Below, one piece after another: positions 1 to 8,635 of a stretch of DNA of 21,036 nucleotides. How positions within the stretch are numbered: the first letter of the stretch is position 1; the number at the start of each line of letters is the position of its first letter. Source of the stretch: Treponema sp. (lineage in GTDB: Bacteria > Spirochaetota > Spirochaetia > Treponematales > Treponemataceae); contig JAEDFM010000033.1 in assembly GCA_016292805.1 (NCBI GenBank), positions 1 through 21,036 on the forward strand. Reading direction: 5' to 3'. A program made the position numbers and the translations under genes. A model generated the notes under the pieces. It had not been told where the DNA came from. It was given only the letters and a program-made list of their open reading frames with translations, and ran no database searches.

Positions 1-1896
1 AATCTTCAGGCTGCCAAAAATAAAGCAGGAAAATTTGAATACTACACATACAGTAAAGTTTATAATGATGTAATCTGTTTAGCTGCAGCATTTAAAAAAA
101 TTGGTGTTACACCAAAATCTAATGTTGCACTCATTTCTGATAACCGTCGTGAATGGTTACTTGCAGATCTTTCTATTCTTTCACTAGGAGCTGCAGATGT
201 TCCTCGTGGCTGCGATTCTTTAGGAAAAGAAATCCGTTTTATCATCAACTTTGCTGACTGTGAATTTGCAATTCTTGAAAATGCCCGTCAGTTAAAAAAA
301 GTTATGGAAGCCACAACTGAAGTTCCAGCACTAAAAACTGTAATCCTTTTTGATCGTCCAGGGGAAAAAGAAACTGAAGAAGCGATGACCGTTTCAAACT
401 GTCCATTCAATCTTATTTTCTTTGATGAATTAATTGCACAGGGTCAGCAGATATACAATGAAAATCCTGCAGCAGTTACAGCTGATATTGAACAGCATAT
501 GGAAAATATTCAGGATGATGATAATGCAACAGTTATCTTTACATCTGGTACAACAGGCACTCCAAAAGGAGTTATGCTTACTCACCGTAACTATATTACA
601 CAGATGTCTGTATTCCATAATTTTGTAACTTGTAAAACCGGAGAATGGTGGCTTTCTGTTCTTCCTGTATGGCACAGTTTTGAACGAGCTGTACAGTATG
701 TTGCCATTCTGTTTGGCGATGGACTTGCTTATTCTAAACCTGTTGCATCAGCAATGCTCTCTGATATGTCTGTAATCAAACCTCAGTACATTTGTGGGGT
801 TCCACGACTTTGGGAAGCTTTAGCAACTGGTGTTGAAAAATCCATGAAAAAAACTGGCGGACTTAAATACAAACTTTATAAGTTCTTTGTTTCTATTGGA
901 AAAAAATATTCTCACTTCAGTGATATGGTAAAAGGTACAATTGTTCAGATTAAAAAACGAAACCGATTTGCCGATGCCCTTGCAGGAATTGTTCCAGCAA
1001 TATTTTTATGGCCATTAGCTAAGCTTGGAGATTTACTTGTCTTCAAAAAAATCCGTGAAAAGTTTGGTGGAAAAATCAGAATAGTTCTTAGTGGCGGTGG
1101 CGCATTACAATCAGAAACAGATAAGTTCTTTAAAGCAATAAATGTTATGTTGCTTGAAGGTTACGGGCTTACAGAAACAGCTCCTGTAGTTGCTGCCCGC
1201 TATTATAAAAAGCCTCGCATTGGCTGTATTGGAACTTTTCTTCCAACCTGGGAAGTAAAGATTTGTGCAGAAGAAAATGGTGTTATAACAAGTTCAGAAC
1301 CTCTTCCATACGGGCAGAAAGGTGTAGTTTTATTAAAAGGTCCACAGGTAATGAAAGGCTACTACAAACGCCCAGACCTAACAGAAAAGGTTATTGATAA
1401 AGACGGATTCTTTAATACTGGTGATATTGGTCTTGTAACATTTGATAACGAGCTAAAAATTACAGGTCGTGCCAAAGATACAATCGTTCTTTTGGGCGGT
1501 GAAAACATTGAACCTGCATTAATTGAAAGTGAACTTTGCTCAAGTCCTTACATTGAAAGCGCCATTGTTGTTGGTCAGGACCAGCGCTTCCTTGCATCAC
1601 TAATTGTTCCAGCAAAAGAAGCAATTATTCAGTATGCCCATGATCACAACATTTCATTTGAAAGCTATGAAAAGCTTTTGAAGCTGGACAAAATCAAAGC
1701 CCTGCTCCAGAAAGAAGTTGCAGAAAAAGACAGTCCTGCAAACGGCTTCAGACTCTGCGAACGCATCAACAAGATTCATCTTCTTGCGGAAAGCTTTAAG
1801 GTTGGAATTGAACTTTCAGCAAAACAGGAAATGATGAGATTCAAAATTATTGAAAAGTATGCAGAAATTATTAAAGGCCTTTTCCAGATGGCATAA
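1..1896 (+). CDS. Long-chain acyl-CoA synthetase (AMP-forming), 5' end cut by window edge
   Basis: The frame is open from base 1, so the gene starts left of the window; 631 residues are present. The protein should activate a fatty acid to acyl-AMP and then acyl-CoA at the membrane. The AMP-binding signature TSGTTGTPKG lies at 541-570. The later adenylation motif GYGLTETAP is near 1159-1185, and a GDIG / GGENIEP hinge region is at about 1420-1515. The visible N-terminus (RREWLLADLSILSLGAADVP) is the conserved block of bacterial and spirochaetal long-chain enzymes of roughly 630-650 residues, so only about 10-30 residues are probably missing. The first internal ATG (303 bases in) is not a credible start because the conserved N-terminal block precedes it. 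It is followed by a terminator and faces glgP. Chain-length preference cannot be read from sequence. Confidence 0.93.
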   Translation, partial: NLQAAKNKAGKFEYYTYSKVYNDVICLAAAFKKIGVTPKSNVALISDNRREWLLADLSILSLGAADVPRGCDSLGKEIRFIINFADCEFAILENARQLKKVMEATTEVPALKTVILFDRPGEKETEEAMTVSNCPFNLIFFDELIAQGQQIYNENPAAVTADIEQHMENIQDDDNATVIFTSGTTGTPKGVMLTHRNYITQMSVFHNFVTCKTGEWWLSVLPVWHSFERAVQYVAILFGDGLAYSKPVASAMLSDMSVIKPQYICGVPRLWEALATGVEKSMKKTGGLKYKLYKFFVSIGKKYSHFSDMVKGTIVQIKKRNRFADALAGIVPAIFLWPLAKLGDLLVFKKIREKFGGKIRIVLSGGGALQSETDKFFKAINVMLLEGYGLTETAPVVAARYYKKPRIGCIGTFLPTWEVKICAEENGVITSSEPLPYGQKGVVLLKGPQVMKGYYKRPDLTEKVIDKDGFFNTGDIGLVTFDNELKITGRAKDTIVLLGGENIEPALIESELCSSPYIESAIVVGQDQRFLASLIVPAKEAIIQYAHDHNISFESYEKLLKLDKIKALLQKEVAEKDSPANGFRLCERINKIHLLAESFKVGIELSAKQEMMRFKIIEKYAEIIKGLFQMA

Positions 1897-1918
1897 GTCA
1901 TATAGTAAAGGTTAAATG

Positions 1919-1950
1919 AAAAAGCCACAGTTTTTAATTCTGTGGCTTTT
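1919..1950. terminator. Bidirectional intrinsic terminator between convergent genes
   Basis: A perfect 11-bp stem, AAAAGCCACAG (1920-1930) with CTGTGGCTTTT (1940-1950), encloses a 9-base loop. The A-run on the left arm and T-run on the right arm make it usable on both strands. It sits 24 bases after the acyl-CoA synthetase stop and 60 bases beyond the glgP stop on the other strand, so it probably ends both transcripts. Confidence 0.85.
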
Positions 1951-2009
1951 ATATTTACTGGATTAACCGGCAACACAAAGATCACCGGTAACGCAATTTT
2001 TAATCAAAT

Positions 2010-4457
2010 CTACTGAATTGTAACTTTGTTCAAATGCCAGATGTCGCGAACGTAATCCTCAATTGTACGGTCTGAAGAGAACTTACCAGAATTAGCAATA
2101 TTCTTAAGAGCCATACGAGCCCACTGTTTTTTATCTGCATAAGCAGCAGCAATTTTTTCACGAGCCTGACAGTAAGAATCAAAGTCTGCCAATACATAGT
2201 AAACATCAGGACGTTGACCTTCTACACCGTAAATCAAAGAATCGTGAAGTTCTTTGAATAACTGATGAGTTGGATCATATGTACCGTCAACAAGCTGTTC
2301 AATAACTCTTGCAAGACCAGGATTTGCATCAAGGTAAACCTGTGGATTATAAGAATGTTCAGCTTCCATCTTTTTGATTTCTTCTGTTAAGAGACCGAAT
2401 ACAAATCCGTTTTCTTTTCCAGCTTCTTCAAAAATTTCAATATTAGCACCATCCATTGTTCCCAATGTCAAAGCGCCATTAAGCATGAACTTCATATTTG
2501 ATGTACCAGAAGCTTCAAGACCTGCTGTGGAAATCTGTTCAGAAACATCTGCTGCAGGGAAGATTTTTTCTGCTACAGATACACGATAGTTTTCTACGAA
2601 TACAACACGTAACTTACCACGAACACGGCGGTCATTATTTACTCTTTCAGCAACTGTGTTAATCAATTTAATAATTGCCTTAGCACGGCGGTATCCAGAA
2701 GCTGCTTTAGCACCAAAAATAAATGTGCGTGCAGGTGGATTGTAAGAAGGATCTTCAACAATGCGGTTGTAAAGATACATTACATTAAGAATGTTCAACA
2801 ACTGACGTTTGTATTCATGAAGACGTTTTACCTGAACATCAAAAATAGATTCTGGATCAAGGAATTCATTCTGTGTATGTTTAAGATATTCAGCAAGAGC
2901 CTGTTTATTTTCCATCTTAATGCGGATAAGTTCGTTAATAGATTCTTCATCATCAATAAACTTTTCAAGACCTTTAAGCTGAGTAAGATCTTTTTCCCAA
3001 CCATGTCCAATTCTGTCTGTAATGAATTTTGAAAGTTTTGGGTTAGCATTAAGACACCAGCGGCGCTGTGTAATACCATTTGTTTTGTTGTTGAACTTTT
3101 CTGGATAAATTGTATACCAGTCTTTAAGCTCTGCAGTTTTAAGCAATTCTGTATGAAGTGCAGCTACACCGTTTACAGAGAAACAAGCATGAATTGCCAT
3201 CCAAGCCATGTAAACCATATTATTATGGATAATAGCCATGTGTTCATGTTTATAATAATCGTTAGGGAATTTTTCGCGAAGTTCAATAACCAGACGACGG
3301 TTGATTTCTTCAACAATCTGATAGATTCGTGGAAGCAATCCCTGGAAAATCTGAATTGGCCATTTTTCCAAAGCTTCTGCTAAGATTGTATGGTTTGTGT
3401 AAGCAAATGTATGAGTTACTACATTCCAGGCTTCATCCCAACCTACATTGTATTCATCCATAAGGATGCGCATAAGTTCAGGAATAGCAACTACTGGATG
3501 AGTATCGTTCAACTGAATTACATGAAGCTCCGCAAATTTAGAGAAGTCTGTTCCGTGGTCAGCTACATAGTGGCGAACCAAGTCCTGCAAAGAAGCAGAA
3601 CTGAAGAAGTACTGCTGTTTAAGACGAAGTGCTTTTCCGCTTGGACCATTATCATTTGGATAAAGAACACGGCTGATGTTTTCTGCAGAGTTCTGGCGTT
3701 CAACAGCGCGGTTATAATCCATGTTATTGAAAAGCTGTAAGTCAAAACCGTTTGGAGAAGAAGCTTCCCACAAGCGAAGTGTATTTACAGTTTTTGTATC
3801 AAAACCAATGATTGGCATATCATAAGGAGTAGCTGTTACTTCTTCTGCATTTTCAATATGGAAAGAAGGCTGCCCATCTGGAGTGCGACCATAAGCAATG
3901 TTTCCACCAAACTTAACAGTTACTGCAAGGTCAGAACGCTTTACTTCCCATGGGTCACGGTGAGCAAGCCAGTTATCAGGATATTCAACCTGGTAACCAT
4001 CTTCAATTCTCTGTTCAAACATACCGTATTCATAACGAATACCATATCCGTGTCCAGGATAATCAAGAGTTGCAAGTGAATCCAGGAAGCAGGCAGCAAG
4101 ACGGCCAAGACCACCGTTTCCTAAACCTGCATCTGGTTCTTCATCTTCAACCATATCAAAATCAATATTCATGTCCTGAAGAACTTCAGAAACTGCATCT
4201 TTAATTCCAGCATTAATGAGGTTGTTGCTTAATGCACGACCCATCAAAAATTCTGCTGATAAATAATAAAGCTGTTTTGTTGGTTTCTTTTCGTATTCTG
4301 CGCGGGTAGCCATCCAGTTAGGCATAATCATTTCACGTGCGGCTGCAGAAACTGCATCAAAAAGGTCATGCTTATTTGCCTGAGAAATATCTTTACCATA
4401 CTGACGGCGCAAACGAGCAGACAATTTTGCCTTAAACTCTTCCTTGTTAAAATCCAT
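2010..4457 (-). CDS. glgP: Glycogen/maltodextrin phosphorylase (GT35)
   Basis: Cleaves terminal alpha-1,4-glucose from glycogen or maltodextrin with phosphate, giving glucose-1-phosphate; PLP-dependent and cytoplasmic. The protein has 815 residues, the usual length for bacterial GT35 enzymes. It ends with the hallmark PLP-lysine block, EASGTSNMKFMLNGAL (Lys near residue 655), followed by GTMDGANIEI. The N-terminal catalytic block GLGNGGLGRLAACFLDS is also intact. I chose the ATG at 4457 because GGAGG lies 7 bases upstream; an in-frame TTG at 4475 precedes that ribosome site and would add six residues. The start is 30 bases behind the glgX stop, so the two genes form a glycogen-degradation operon. 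Preference for glycogen over maltodextrin is not decidable here; the pairing with a debranching enzyme favours glycogen. Confidence 0.96.
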   Translation of the reverse strand: MDFNKEEFKAKLSARLRRQYGKDISQANKHDLFDAVSAAAREMIMPNWMATRAEYEKKPTKQLYYLSAEFLMGRALSNNLINAGIKDAVSEVLQDMNIDFDMVEDEEPDAGLGNGGLGRLAACFLDSLATLDYPGHGYGIRYEYGMFEQRIEDGYQVEYPDNWLAHRDPWEVKRSDLAVTVKFGGNIAYGRTPDGQPSFHIENAEEVTATPYDMPIIGFDTKTVNTLRLWEASSPNGFDLQLFNNMDYNRAVERQNSAENISRVLYPNDNGPSGKALRLKQQYFFSSASLQDLVRHYVADHGTDFSKFAELHVIQLNDTHPVVAIPELMRILMDEYNVGWDEAWNVVTHTFAYTNHTILAEALEKWPIQIFQGLLPRIYQIVEEINRRLVIELREKFPNDYYKHEHMAIIHNNMVYMAWMAIHACFSVNGVAALHTELLKTAELKDWYTIYPEKFNNKTNGITQRRWCLNANPKLSKFITDRIGHGWEKDLTQLKGLEKFIDDEESINELIRIKMENKQALAEYLKHTQNEFLDPESIFDVQVKRLHEYKRQLLNILNVMYLYNRIVEDPSYNPPARTFIFGAKAASGYRRAKAIIKLINTVAERVNNDRRVRGKLRVVFVENYRVSVAEKIFPAADVSEQISTAGLEASGTSNMKFMLNGALTLGTMDGANIEIFEEAGKENGFVFGLLTEEIKKMEAEHSYNPQVYLDANPGLARVIEQLVDGTYDPTHQLFKELHDSLIYGVEGQRPDVYYVLADFDSYCQAREKIAAAYADKKQWARMALKNIANSGKFSSDRTIEDYVRDIWHLNKVTIQ

Positions 4458-4487
4458 AATAAATCCTCCAAACAAATGACAGTAAAT

Positions 4488-6623
4488 TTAACTGTCTTTG
4501 CTCATCAAAACTATAGAAGAACCAGCAACAAGAACATATCGTCTTTGTTCTGTAAGCAATTCTTCAAAACCACTTTCTGTTATATCTTCAGGGCTTTCAA
4601 AAGAAGTATCAGCAACGCGATACCATTTTTTATTTCCCGTTAAAGTCGGTAATGTAATTGTAAGGTCATAGATGTCCATATTGGTTGCAACATAAAAATC
4701 GTTATCATTAACTGATGAACCAGAAAGCTTAAAGCCTAAGAAACGTTTTGTGTTACTCCAGTCTAAAACCTTTGCGTTATTATCAAACCAGCTGATTTCC
4801 GAAGCTGAATCTTTTTCTGTACCAAAAAATTCAGTTCTTCTGAAAACAGGATGCTTTCTTCTTAATTGTATTAAATTTGAGGCAAATCTTACAAGACCCT
4901 CGTTCTTTTGAGCTAAAGTCCAGTCAAACCAGCTCATTTCATTATCCTGACAGTAAGCGTTGTTATTTCCCCTTTGTGTACGGCGCATTTCGTCACCACC
5001 AAGAATCATTGGAACACCCTGGGATACAAAAAGATAAATAAAAGAATTTTTTATTTTCTTTAATCGTAAAGCTTCTATTTTTGGATTTTCGCAATCGCCT
5101 TCATAGCCATGGTTATAGCTGTAATTATCATCTGTTCCATCCCGGTTGCTTTCACCATTTTCCTCGTTATGCTTGCCGTTGTAGCTGACCATATCGTTCA
5201 AGGTAAAACCATCGTGAGCAGTAATAAAATTAATTGATGCTGTTGGCTTACGACCACTGTGATTGTAGCAGTCAGCACTACCACAGATTCTTGTTGCAGC
5301 ACCAGTAACAGAGTTTTCATCTCCACGAACAAAACGACGGATATCATCACGGAAACGACCGTTCCATTCACTCCAGCGATTATTTACACCAGCAGGGAAG
5401 CCACCAATCTGGTAAAGTCCGGCAGCATCCCAGGCTTCTGCAATTATTTTTGTTTTAGCAAGAACAGGGTCTTCGCTGATTGCTGAAGTTATAGACGGCA
5501 TATCATAAGGAACAGGCATTCCATTTTCGCTACGGGTAAGAATTGAAGCCAGGTCAAAACGGAAACCGTCAACATGCATATTCAAAACCCAGTAACGAAG
5601 ACTGTCTAAAATCAACTGACCACCAACTGCCGAATTACAATTAAAACTGTTTCCGCAGCCAGAGAAATTGTTATAGTACTGTTTATCTGCCTGAGGCAAA
5701 GAATAGTAAACATCATTCTGAAGGCCCCGGAATTCAAATGTATAACCGTGCTCGTTACCTTCTGCAGTATGGTTATAAACAACATCCAGAATTACTTCTA
5801 TTCCTGCTTTGTGAAGCTCTTTAACCATCTGTTTAAATTCACGAACAGGACCACCAGGTGTACGGTCTGATGAATAAGAAGTTTTTGGAGCAAAAAATCC
5901 GATTGTAGAATAGCCCCAGTAATTTACAAGTCCTTTACCAGTTCTTGGATTCAAGTTGCCATTTTCGTTTTCATCAAATTCAAAAAGTGGCAGCAATTCT
6001 ACAGAGGTAATTCCAAGCTTTTTAAGATAATCAATTTTTTTTGTAAAGCCGGCATAAGTTCCTGCAATATCAGCTGGAACGCCAGAAGTTTCAGAAGCAG
6101 TAAACCCTTTAAGATGAGTTTCGTAAATAACTGAATCTTCAAGAGGATAATTAAGAGGTCTGTCCCCTTCCCAATCAAAATCATCAGCCACAACTACACA
6201 TTTTGGAAAATCTGAAAGATTCTGGATTTCTCCGCCTTCGTTTACATGAAAACCCTGTTTATGAAGATTGTTATAGCAGCGGAAAACTGAGCCTGAAGAA
6301 AAGGCTTTGGCATAAGGATCAAAAAGATATTTATGATAATTAAAGCGCAAACCTTTTGTTGGCTCATATGGACCATCAACTTTATAAAGATAGCAAAGTC
6401 CAGCCTGAGCACCTTGAATAAGAATGTGCCAGACATGGCCTGTACGGTTTACTGAAGGATCTAAATCAATTAAAACAGAAGGCTTTGCAGCATCAGCAGA
6501 GTCAAAAAGACAGAGTGTAACTTTTGTTGCATCCTTACTGTATATAGAAAAATTAACACCAGCTGGAGTCAGAACTGCACCCAACCCAATTGGCATTCCA
6601 TTCTGTGTTGTTACATCAGTCAT
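4488..6623 (-). CDS. glgX: Glycogen debranching enzyme / isoamylase-type GH13 (GlgX-like)
   Basis: Hydrolyses alpha-1,6 branch points, most likely of phosphorylase-limited glycogen. The 711-residue protein has an N-terminal CBM48-like segment (PIGLGAVLTPAGVNFSIYS) and then the GH13 barrel. The four conserved regions are present: DVVYNHT near residue 280, DGFRFDLA near 352 (nucleophile Asp), IIAEAWDA near 392 (acid/base Glu), and ITAHDGFT near 466 (transition-state Asp). The architecture matches GH13_11 (GlgX, isoamylase). The start was set at the ATG before TDVTTQNG because family members begin just ahead of the PLG/PIG motif. No good ribosome site precedes it, and an in-frame TTG/ATG at 6665/6662 has none either, so the start is uncertain by up to 14 residues. 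It lies upstream of glgP in one operon, and no glycogen-synthesis gene is visible nearby. Confidence 0.92.
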   Translation of the reverse strand: MTDVTTQNGMPIGLGAVLTPAGVNFSIYSKDATKVTLCLFDSADAAKPSVLIDLDPSVNRTGHVWHILIQGAQAGLCYLYKVDGPYEPTKGLRFNYHKYLFDPYAKAFSSGSVFRCYNNLHKQGFHVNEGGEIQNLSDFPKCVVVADDFDWEGDRPLNYPLEDSVIYETHLKGFTASETSGVPADIAGTYAGFTKKIDYLKKLGITSVELLPLFEFDENENGNLNPRTGKGLVNYWGYSTIGFFAPKTSYSSDRTPGGPVREFKQMVKELHKAGIEVILDVVYNHTAEGNEHGYTFEFRGLQNDVYYSLPQADKQYYNNFSGCGNSFNCNSAVGGQLILDSLRYWVLNMHVDGFRFDLASILTRSENGMPVPYDMPSITSAISEDPVLAKTKIIAEAWDAAGLYQIGGFPAGVNNRWSEWNGRFRDDIRRFVRGDENSVTGAATRICGSADCYNHSGRKPTASINFITAHDGFTLNDMVSYNGKHNEENGESNRDGTDDNYSYNHGYEGDCENPKIEALRLKKIKNSFIYLFVSQGVPMILGGDEMRRTQRGNNNAYCQDNEMSWFDWTLAQKNEGLVRFASNLIQLRRKHPVFRRTEFFGTEKDSASEISWFDNNAKVLDWSNTKRFLGFKLSGSSVNDNDFYVATNMDIYDLTITLPTLTGNKKWYRVADTSFESPEDITESGFEELLTEQRRYVLVAGSSIVLMSKDS

Positions 6624-6722
6624 ATATCTGAAAATGATACCACGAATATGGAGGAAAGTCATCAATAAGGTGCAGTAAGGAATTATTCAAATATTCATAT
6701 TTTATTTTGAGAACTTATGATT

Positions 6723-6756
6723 TATAATGAACGTGTATATCAAAAATTAAGGGAAG
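6723..6756 (+). promoter_or_regulatory. Putative -10 box and ribosome site for the ComFB gene
   Basis: A consensus TATAAT lies at 6723-6728, and a clear ribosome site AAGGGAAG at 6749-6756, six bases before the ATG at 6763. The -35 is poor (TTTATT at 6701-6706, 16-base spacer). The 139-base gap between the two divergent starts (6624-6762) must also hold the glgX promoter, for which I found no convincing boxes. Confidence 0.45.
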
Positions 6757-6762
6757 TAAAAA

Positions 6763-7482
6763 ATGAATGTACACAATATAATGGAAGACTTAGTTCAGAA
6801 ATCTGTAAATAAATTCTATGATCAGGTTACAACTTCTAAGGCACCTTGGCTTACTTGTGATTGTGAAAACTGTCGTCTGGATACTATCAGTTATGTATTA
6901 AACAGAGTTCCTCCAAAATATGTTGTTTCAGGTCGCGGTGTTACACATGCGGCAGAAACATTAAATGACCATCAGTTAAAAGCTGATATGGAAGCCCTTA
7001 TTCTTGAAGGTATGAGAATTGTAAGCTCAACAAAACGTCCATACCATGTAAATGAACGCAAAGACTGCGCTATAAAATCAACAGAATCACCTGTATTTAA
7101 CTTCTCTACAATTACAGGAACAGTTCTTGACGGTTCAACTTTTGAACCTGTAACAAATGCTACAATCGTATTAAAAGTAAACGGCCAGAGAGCCGAAATG
7201 ATTGATAAAACCTGGAGCAATCCATACAAAACCTGCAAAAGCACTCACGGTGCCTACAACTTCTGGATGAAACCAATTGAAGCACCAAAAGCAGGCACAA
7301 AAAAGACTTTTAAAATGCAGCTGGACATTACAGCTCCTGGCTATACTCCAATAGCTTTCCATTTTGAACTTCCAGTAATCGCCGACTCTTCAAGCCGTTC
7401 CGAAATCGATACAACCTTCACTCTTAAATTAAAAGACTTAGTAATCTTCAAAGAAGGCATCGAAAACGAAATGGATTCCTAA
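6763..7482 (+). CDS. ComFB-domain protein with C-terminal beta-sandwich-like domain
   Basis: A 239-residue soluble protein without signal peptide. Residues 1 to about 60 match the ComFB (late competence development) family: an N-terminal helix beginning MNVHNIMEDLV, the cysteine cluster TCDCENCRLD (Cys32, Cys34, Cys37), then ALNxLPPKYVV-like LNRVPPKYVVSGRG. Some ComFB proteins, such as cyanobacterial CdgR, are c-di-GMP receptors, so a nucleotide-sensing role is plausible but is inference here. Residues about 113-230 (FSTITGTVLDGSTFEPVTNATIVL, then a GAYNF turn and alternating strands) resemble a carboxypeptidase-regulatory/transthyretin-like beta-sandwich. Such domains usually mediate binding; I cannot assign a partner. 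The Cys cluster may bind metal. It is divergent from glgX, with strong ribosome site AAGGGAAG. No clear terminator follows it. Confidence 0.8.
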   Translation: MNVHNIMEDLVQKSVNKFYDQVTTSKAPWLTCDCENCRLDTISYVLNRVPPKYVVSGRGVTHAAETLNDHQLKADMEALILEGMRIVSSTKRPYHVNERKDCAIKSTESPVFNFSTITGTVLDGSTFEPVTNATIVLKVNGQRAEMIDKTWSNPYKTCKSTHGAYNFWMKPIEAPKAGTKKTFKMQLDITAPGYTPIAFHFELPVIADSSSRSEIDTTFTLKLKDLVIFKEGIENEMDS

Positions 7483-7520
7483 AAGATGTTCGCAGCTGCC
7501 AGCATCCTAAAAGCCTGTCC

Positions 7521-7574
7521 TATACTAATATACCAGTCGTTTACCATATGAGAAACTTCTTGTATATTAGTATA
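7521..7574 (+). promoter_or_regulatory. era promoter inside a perfect 13-bp dyad
   Basis: TATACTAATATAC (7521-7533) and GTATATTAGTATA (7562-7574) are exact inverted repeats separated by 28 bases. Between and within them lies a good sigma70-like promoter: TTTACC (7540-7545), 17-base spacer, TATATT (7563-7568). A start about seven bases downstream would fall on the era ATG at 7576, giving a leaderless mRNA. No Shine-Dalgarno sequence precedes that ATG. The dyad could be an operator, or a hairpin in read-through RNA from the upstream gene. Confidence 0.55.
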
Positions 7575-7575
7575 T

Positions 7576-8484
7576 ATGGAAGAAACACAAGAATTACGAA
7601 CAGCTATGGTTACTATTGTTGGTAGACCATCAGCTGGAAAATCTACTTTTTTAAATACTGCCTGCCAGGAAGAAGTAAGCATTGTATCACCTATTCCGCA
7701 GACAACCCGTAATGCAATTAAAGGCATTGTAAATACTTCTTACGGCCAGCTAATTTTTATAGATACACCCGGGTATCATGATTCAGATAAAAAATTAAAT
7801 CTCCGCCTTAGAAACGTAACAGAATCTCAGCTGGATGATATTGATTGTGTACTTTATGTTATAGATTCCACAAGAGAACCTGGAGAAGAAGAAGTTCACA
7901 CTGCAGAGCTTCTTAAAAAGCTTCAGACAAAAACAGTTGTTGCCATCAATAAAACAGATTCTAACCAGAGTAAACCAGCTGTAATCCGTAAATTTGTTTC
8001 TGAACAGCTTCCTGAAATTCCTGCAGACCGTATTTACGAAATGTCTGCTGAGAAAGATATTGGCATAAACGAAGTATTAAAAGCTTTATATGCAATTTCT
8101 CCTGTAGGCGCACCTATTTATGATGAAGAAGTTTACACAGACCAGGATCTTACTTTCCGCATTTGCGAAGTAATCCGTGGCGAAGCAATTAACCGTCTGG
8201 AACAGGAAATTCCTCACGCAGTTTATGTTGAAGTTGCCGATGTTGAACACCGTAATGAAGGCAAAAAATTGTGGATTAGAGCTTTTCTTTGTGTTGAGCG
8301 GGAAAGTCAGAAAGGTATTGTTATTGGAAAAGGTGCAAGCATGATTAAACAGATACGAATGGCATCTATCCGTAAGCTTAGCGAAATCTACATTCAAAAA
8401 ATTGATTTAGATTTACAGGTAAAAGTTGATAAAAACTGGCGCCAGAGAGATTACACTCTAAACAAACTGGTTCCAAATTCTTAA
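7576..8484 (+). CDS. era: GTPase Era
   Basis: A ribosome-assembly GTPase that binds 16S rRNA near its 3' end during 30S maturation. The 302-residue length is typical. GTPase motifs are in order: G1 GRPSAGKST (residues 16-24; Ser-Ala replaces the common Asn-Val), G2 TTRN near 43, G3 DTPG near 63, G4 NKTD near 125, and G5 SAEK. A C-terminal KH domain carries the RNA-binding loop VIGKGASMIKQI. The ATG at 7576 leaves 15 residues before G1, as expected; the next in-frame Met (residue 11) would shorten the domain. There is no ribosome site, and a promoter -10 ends seven bases upstream, so leaderless translation is likely. A terminator made from a repeat unit follows the stop by six bases. Confidence 0.95.
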   Translation: MEETQELRTAMVTIVGRPSAGKSTFLNTACQEEVSIVSPIPQTTRNAIKGIVNTSYGQLIFIDTPGYHDSDKKLNLRLRNVTESQLDDIDCVLYVIDSTREPGEEEVHTAELLKKLQTKTVVAINKTDSNQSKPAVIRKFVSEQLPEIPADRIYEMSAEKDIGINEVLKALYAISPVGAPIYDEEVYTDQDLTFRICEVIRGEAINRLEQEIPHAVYVEVADVEHRNEGKKLWIRAFLCVERESQKGIVIGKGASMIKQIRMASIRKLSEIYIQKIDLDLQVKVDKNWRQRDYTLNKLVPNS

Positions 8485-8488
8485 AAAC

Positions 8489-8616
8489 ACCTGGAGAACC
8501 GTCCCCCTGGCTCCAGTTTTTTTTAATCACCTAGAGAACCGTCCCCCTGGCTCCTATTTTCCATGAGGTCTGTCCCCGTTGTTCACATTTACCAGGGGGA
8601 CGGTTCTCCTGGATTC
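8489..8616. repeat. Cluster 1 of CCGTCCCCCTGG palindromic repeats
   Basis: Two plus-orientation units (8489-8514 and 8529-8554, period 40) share GAGAACCGTCCCCCTGGCTCC. A decayed unit follows at about 8561-8583 (GAGGTCTGTCCCCGTTGTTC), and a unit in the opposite orientation lies at 8591-8616 (CCAGGGGGACGGTTCTCCTGG with flanks). The inverted unit can pair with the first over 18 bases and with the second over 17. It is the same family as the arrays at 20190-20255 and 20861-20963. GC content is far above the surroundings, and the units do not belong to either flanking gene. Confidence 0.85.
8491..8524 (+). terminator. era intrinsic terminator built from a repeat unit
   Basis: CTGGAG (8491-8496) pairs with CTCCAG (8511-8516), followed immediately by eight T (8517-8524). 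The loop is the repeat core. It begins six bases after the era stop. Because transcripts from era should end here, the small gene at 8671 needs its own promoter. Confidence 0.7.
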
Positions 8617-8635
8617 ACATTTACCGCCTTTTCTA

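Noticed and set aside
430..675. Antisense and alternate-frame ORFs inside the large genes (here and elsewhere)
   Set aside because: They shadow strongly conserved genes, have no family-like content and no ribosome sites.
4458..4475. TTG start six codons upstream for glgP
   Set aside because: It would place the start before the GGAGG ribosome site that correctly serves the ATG at 4457.
6624..6762. glgX promoter in the divergent gap
   Set aside because: Several AT-rich hexamers exist, but no pair with good sequence and spacing could be defended.
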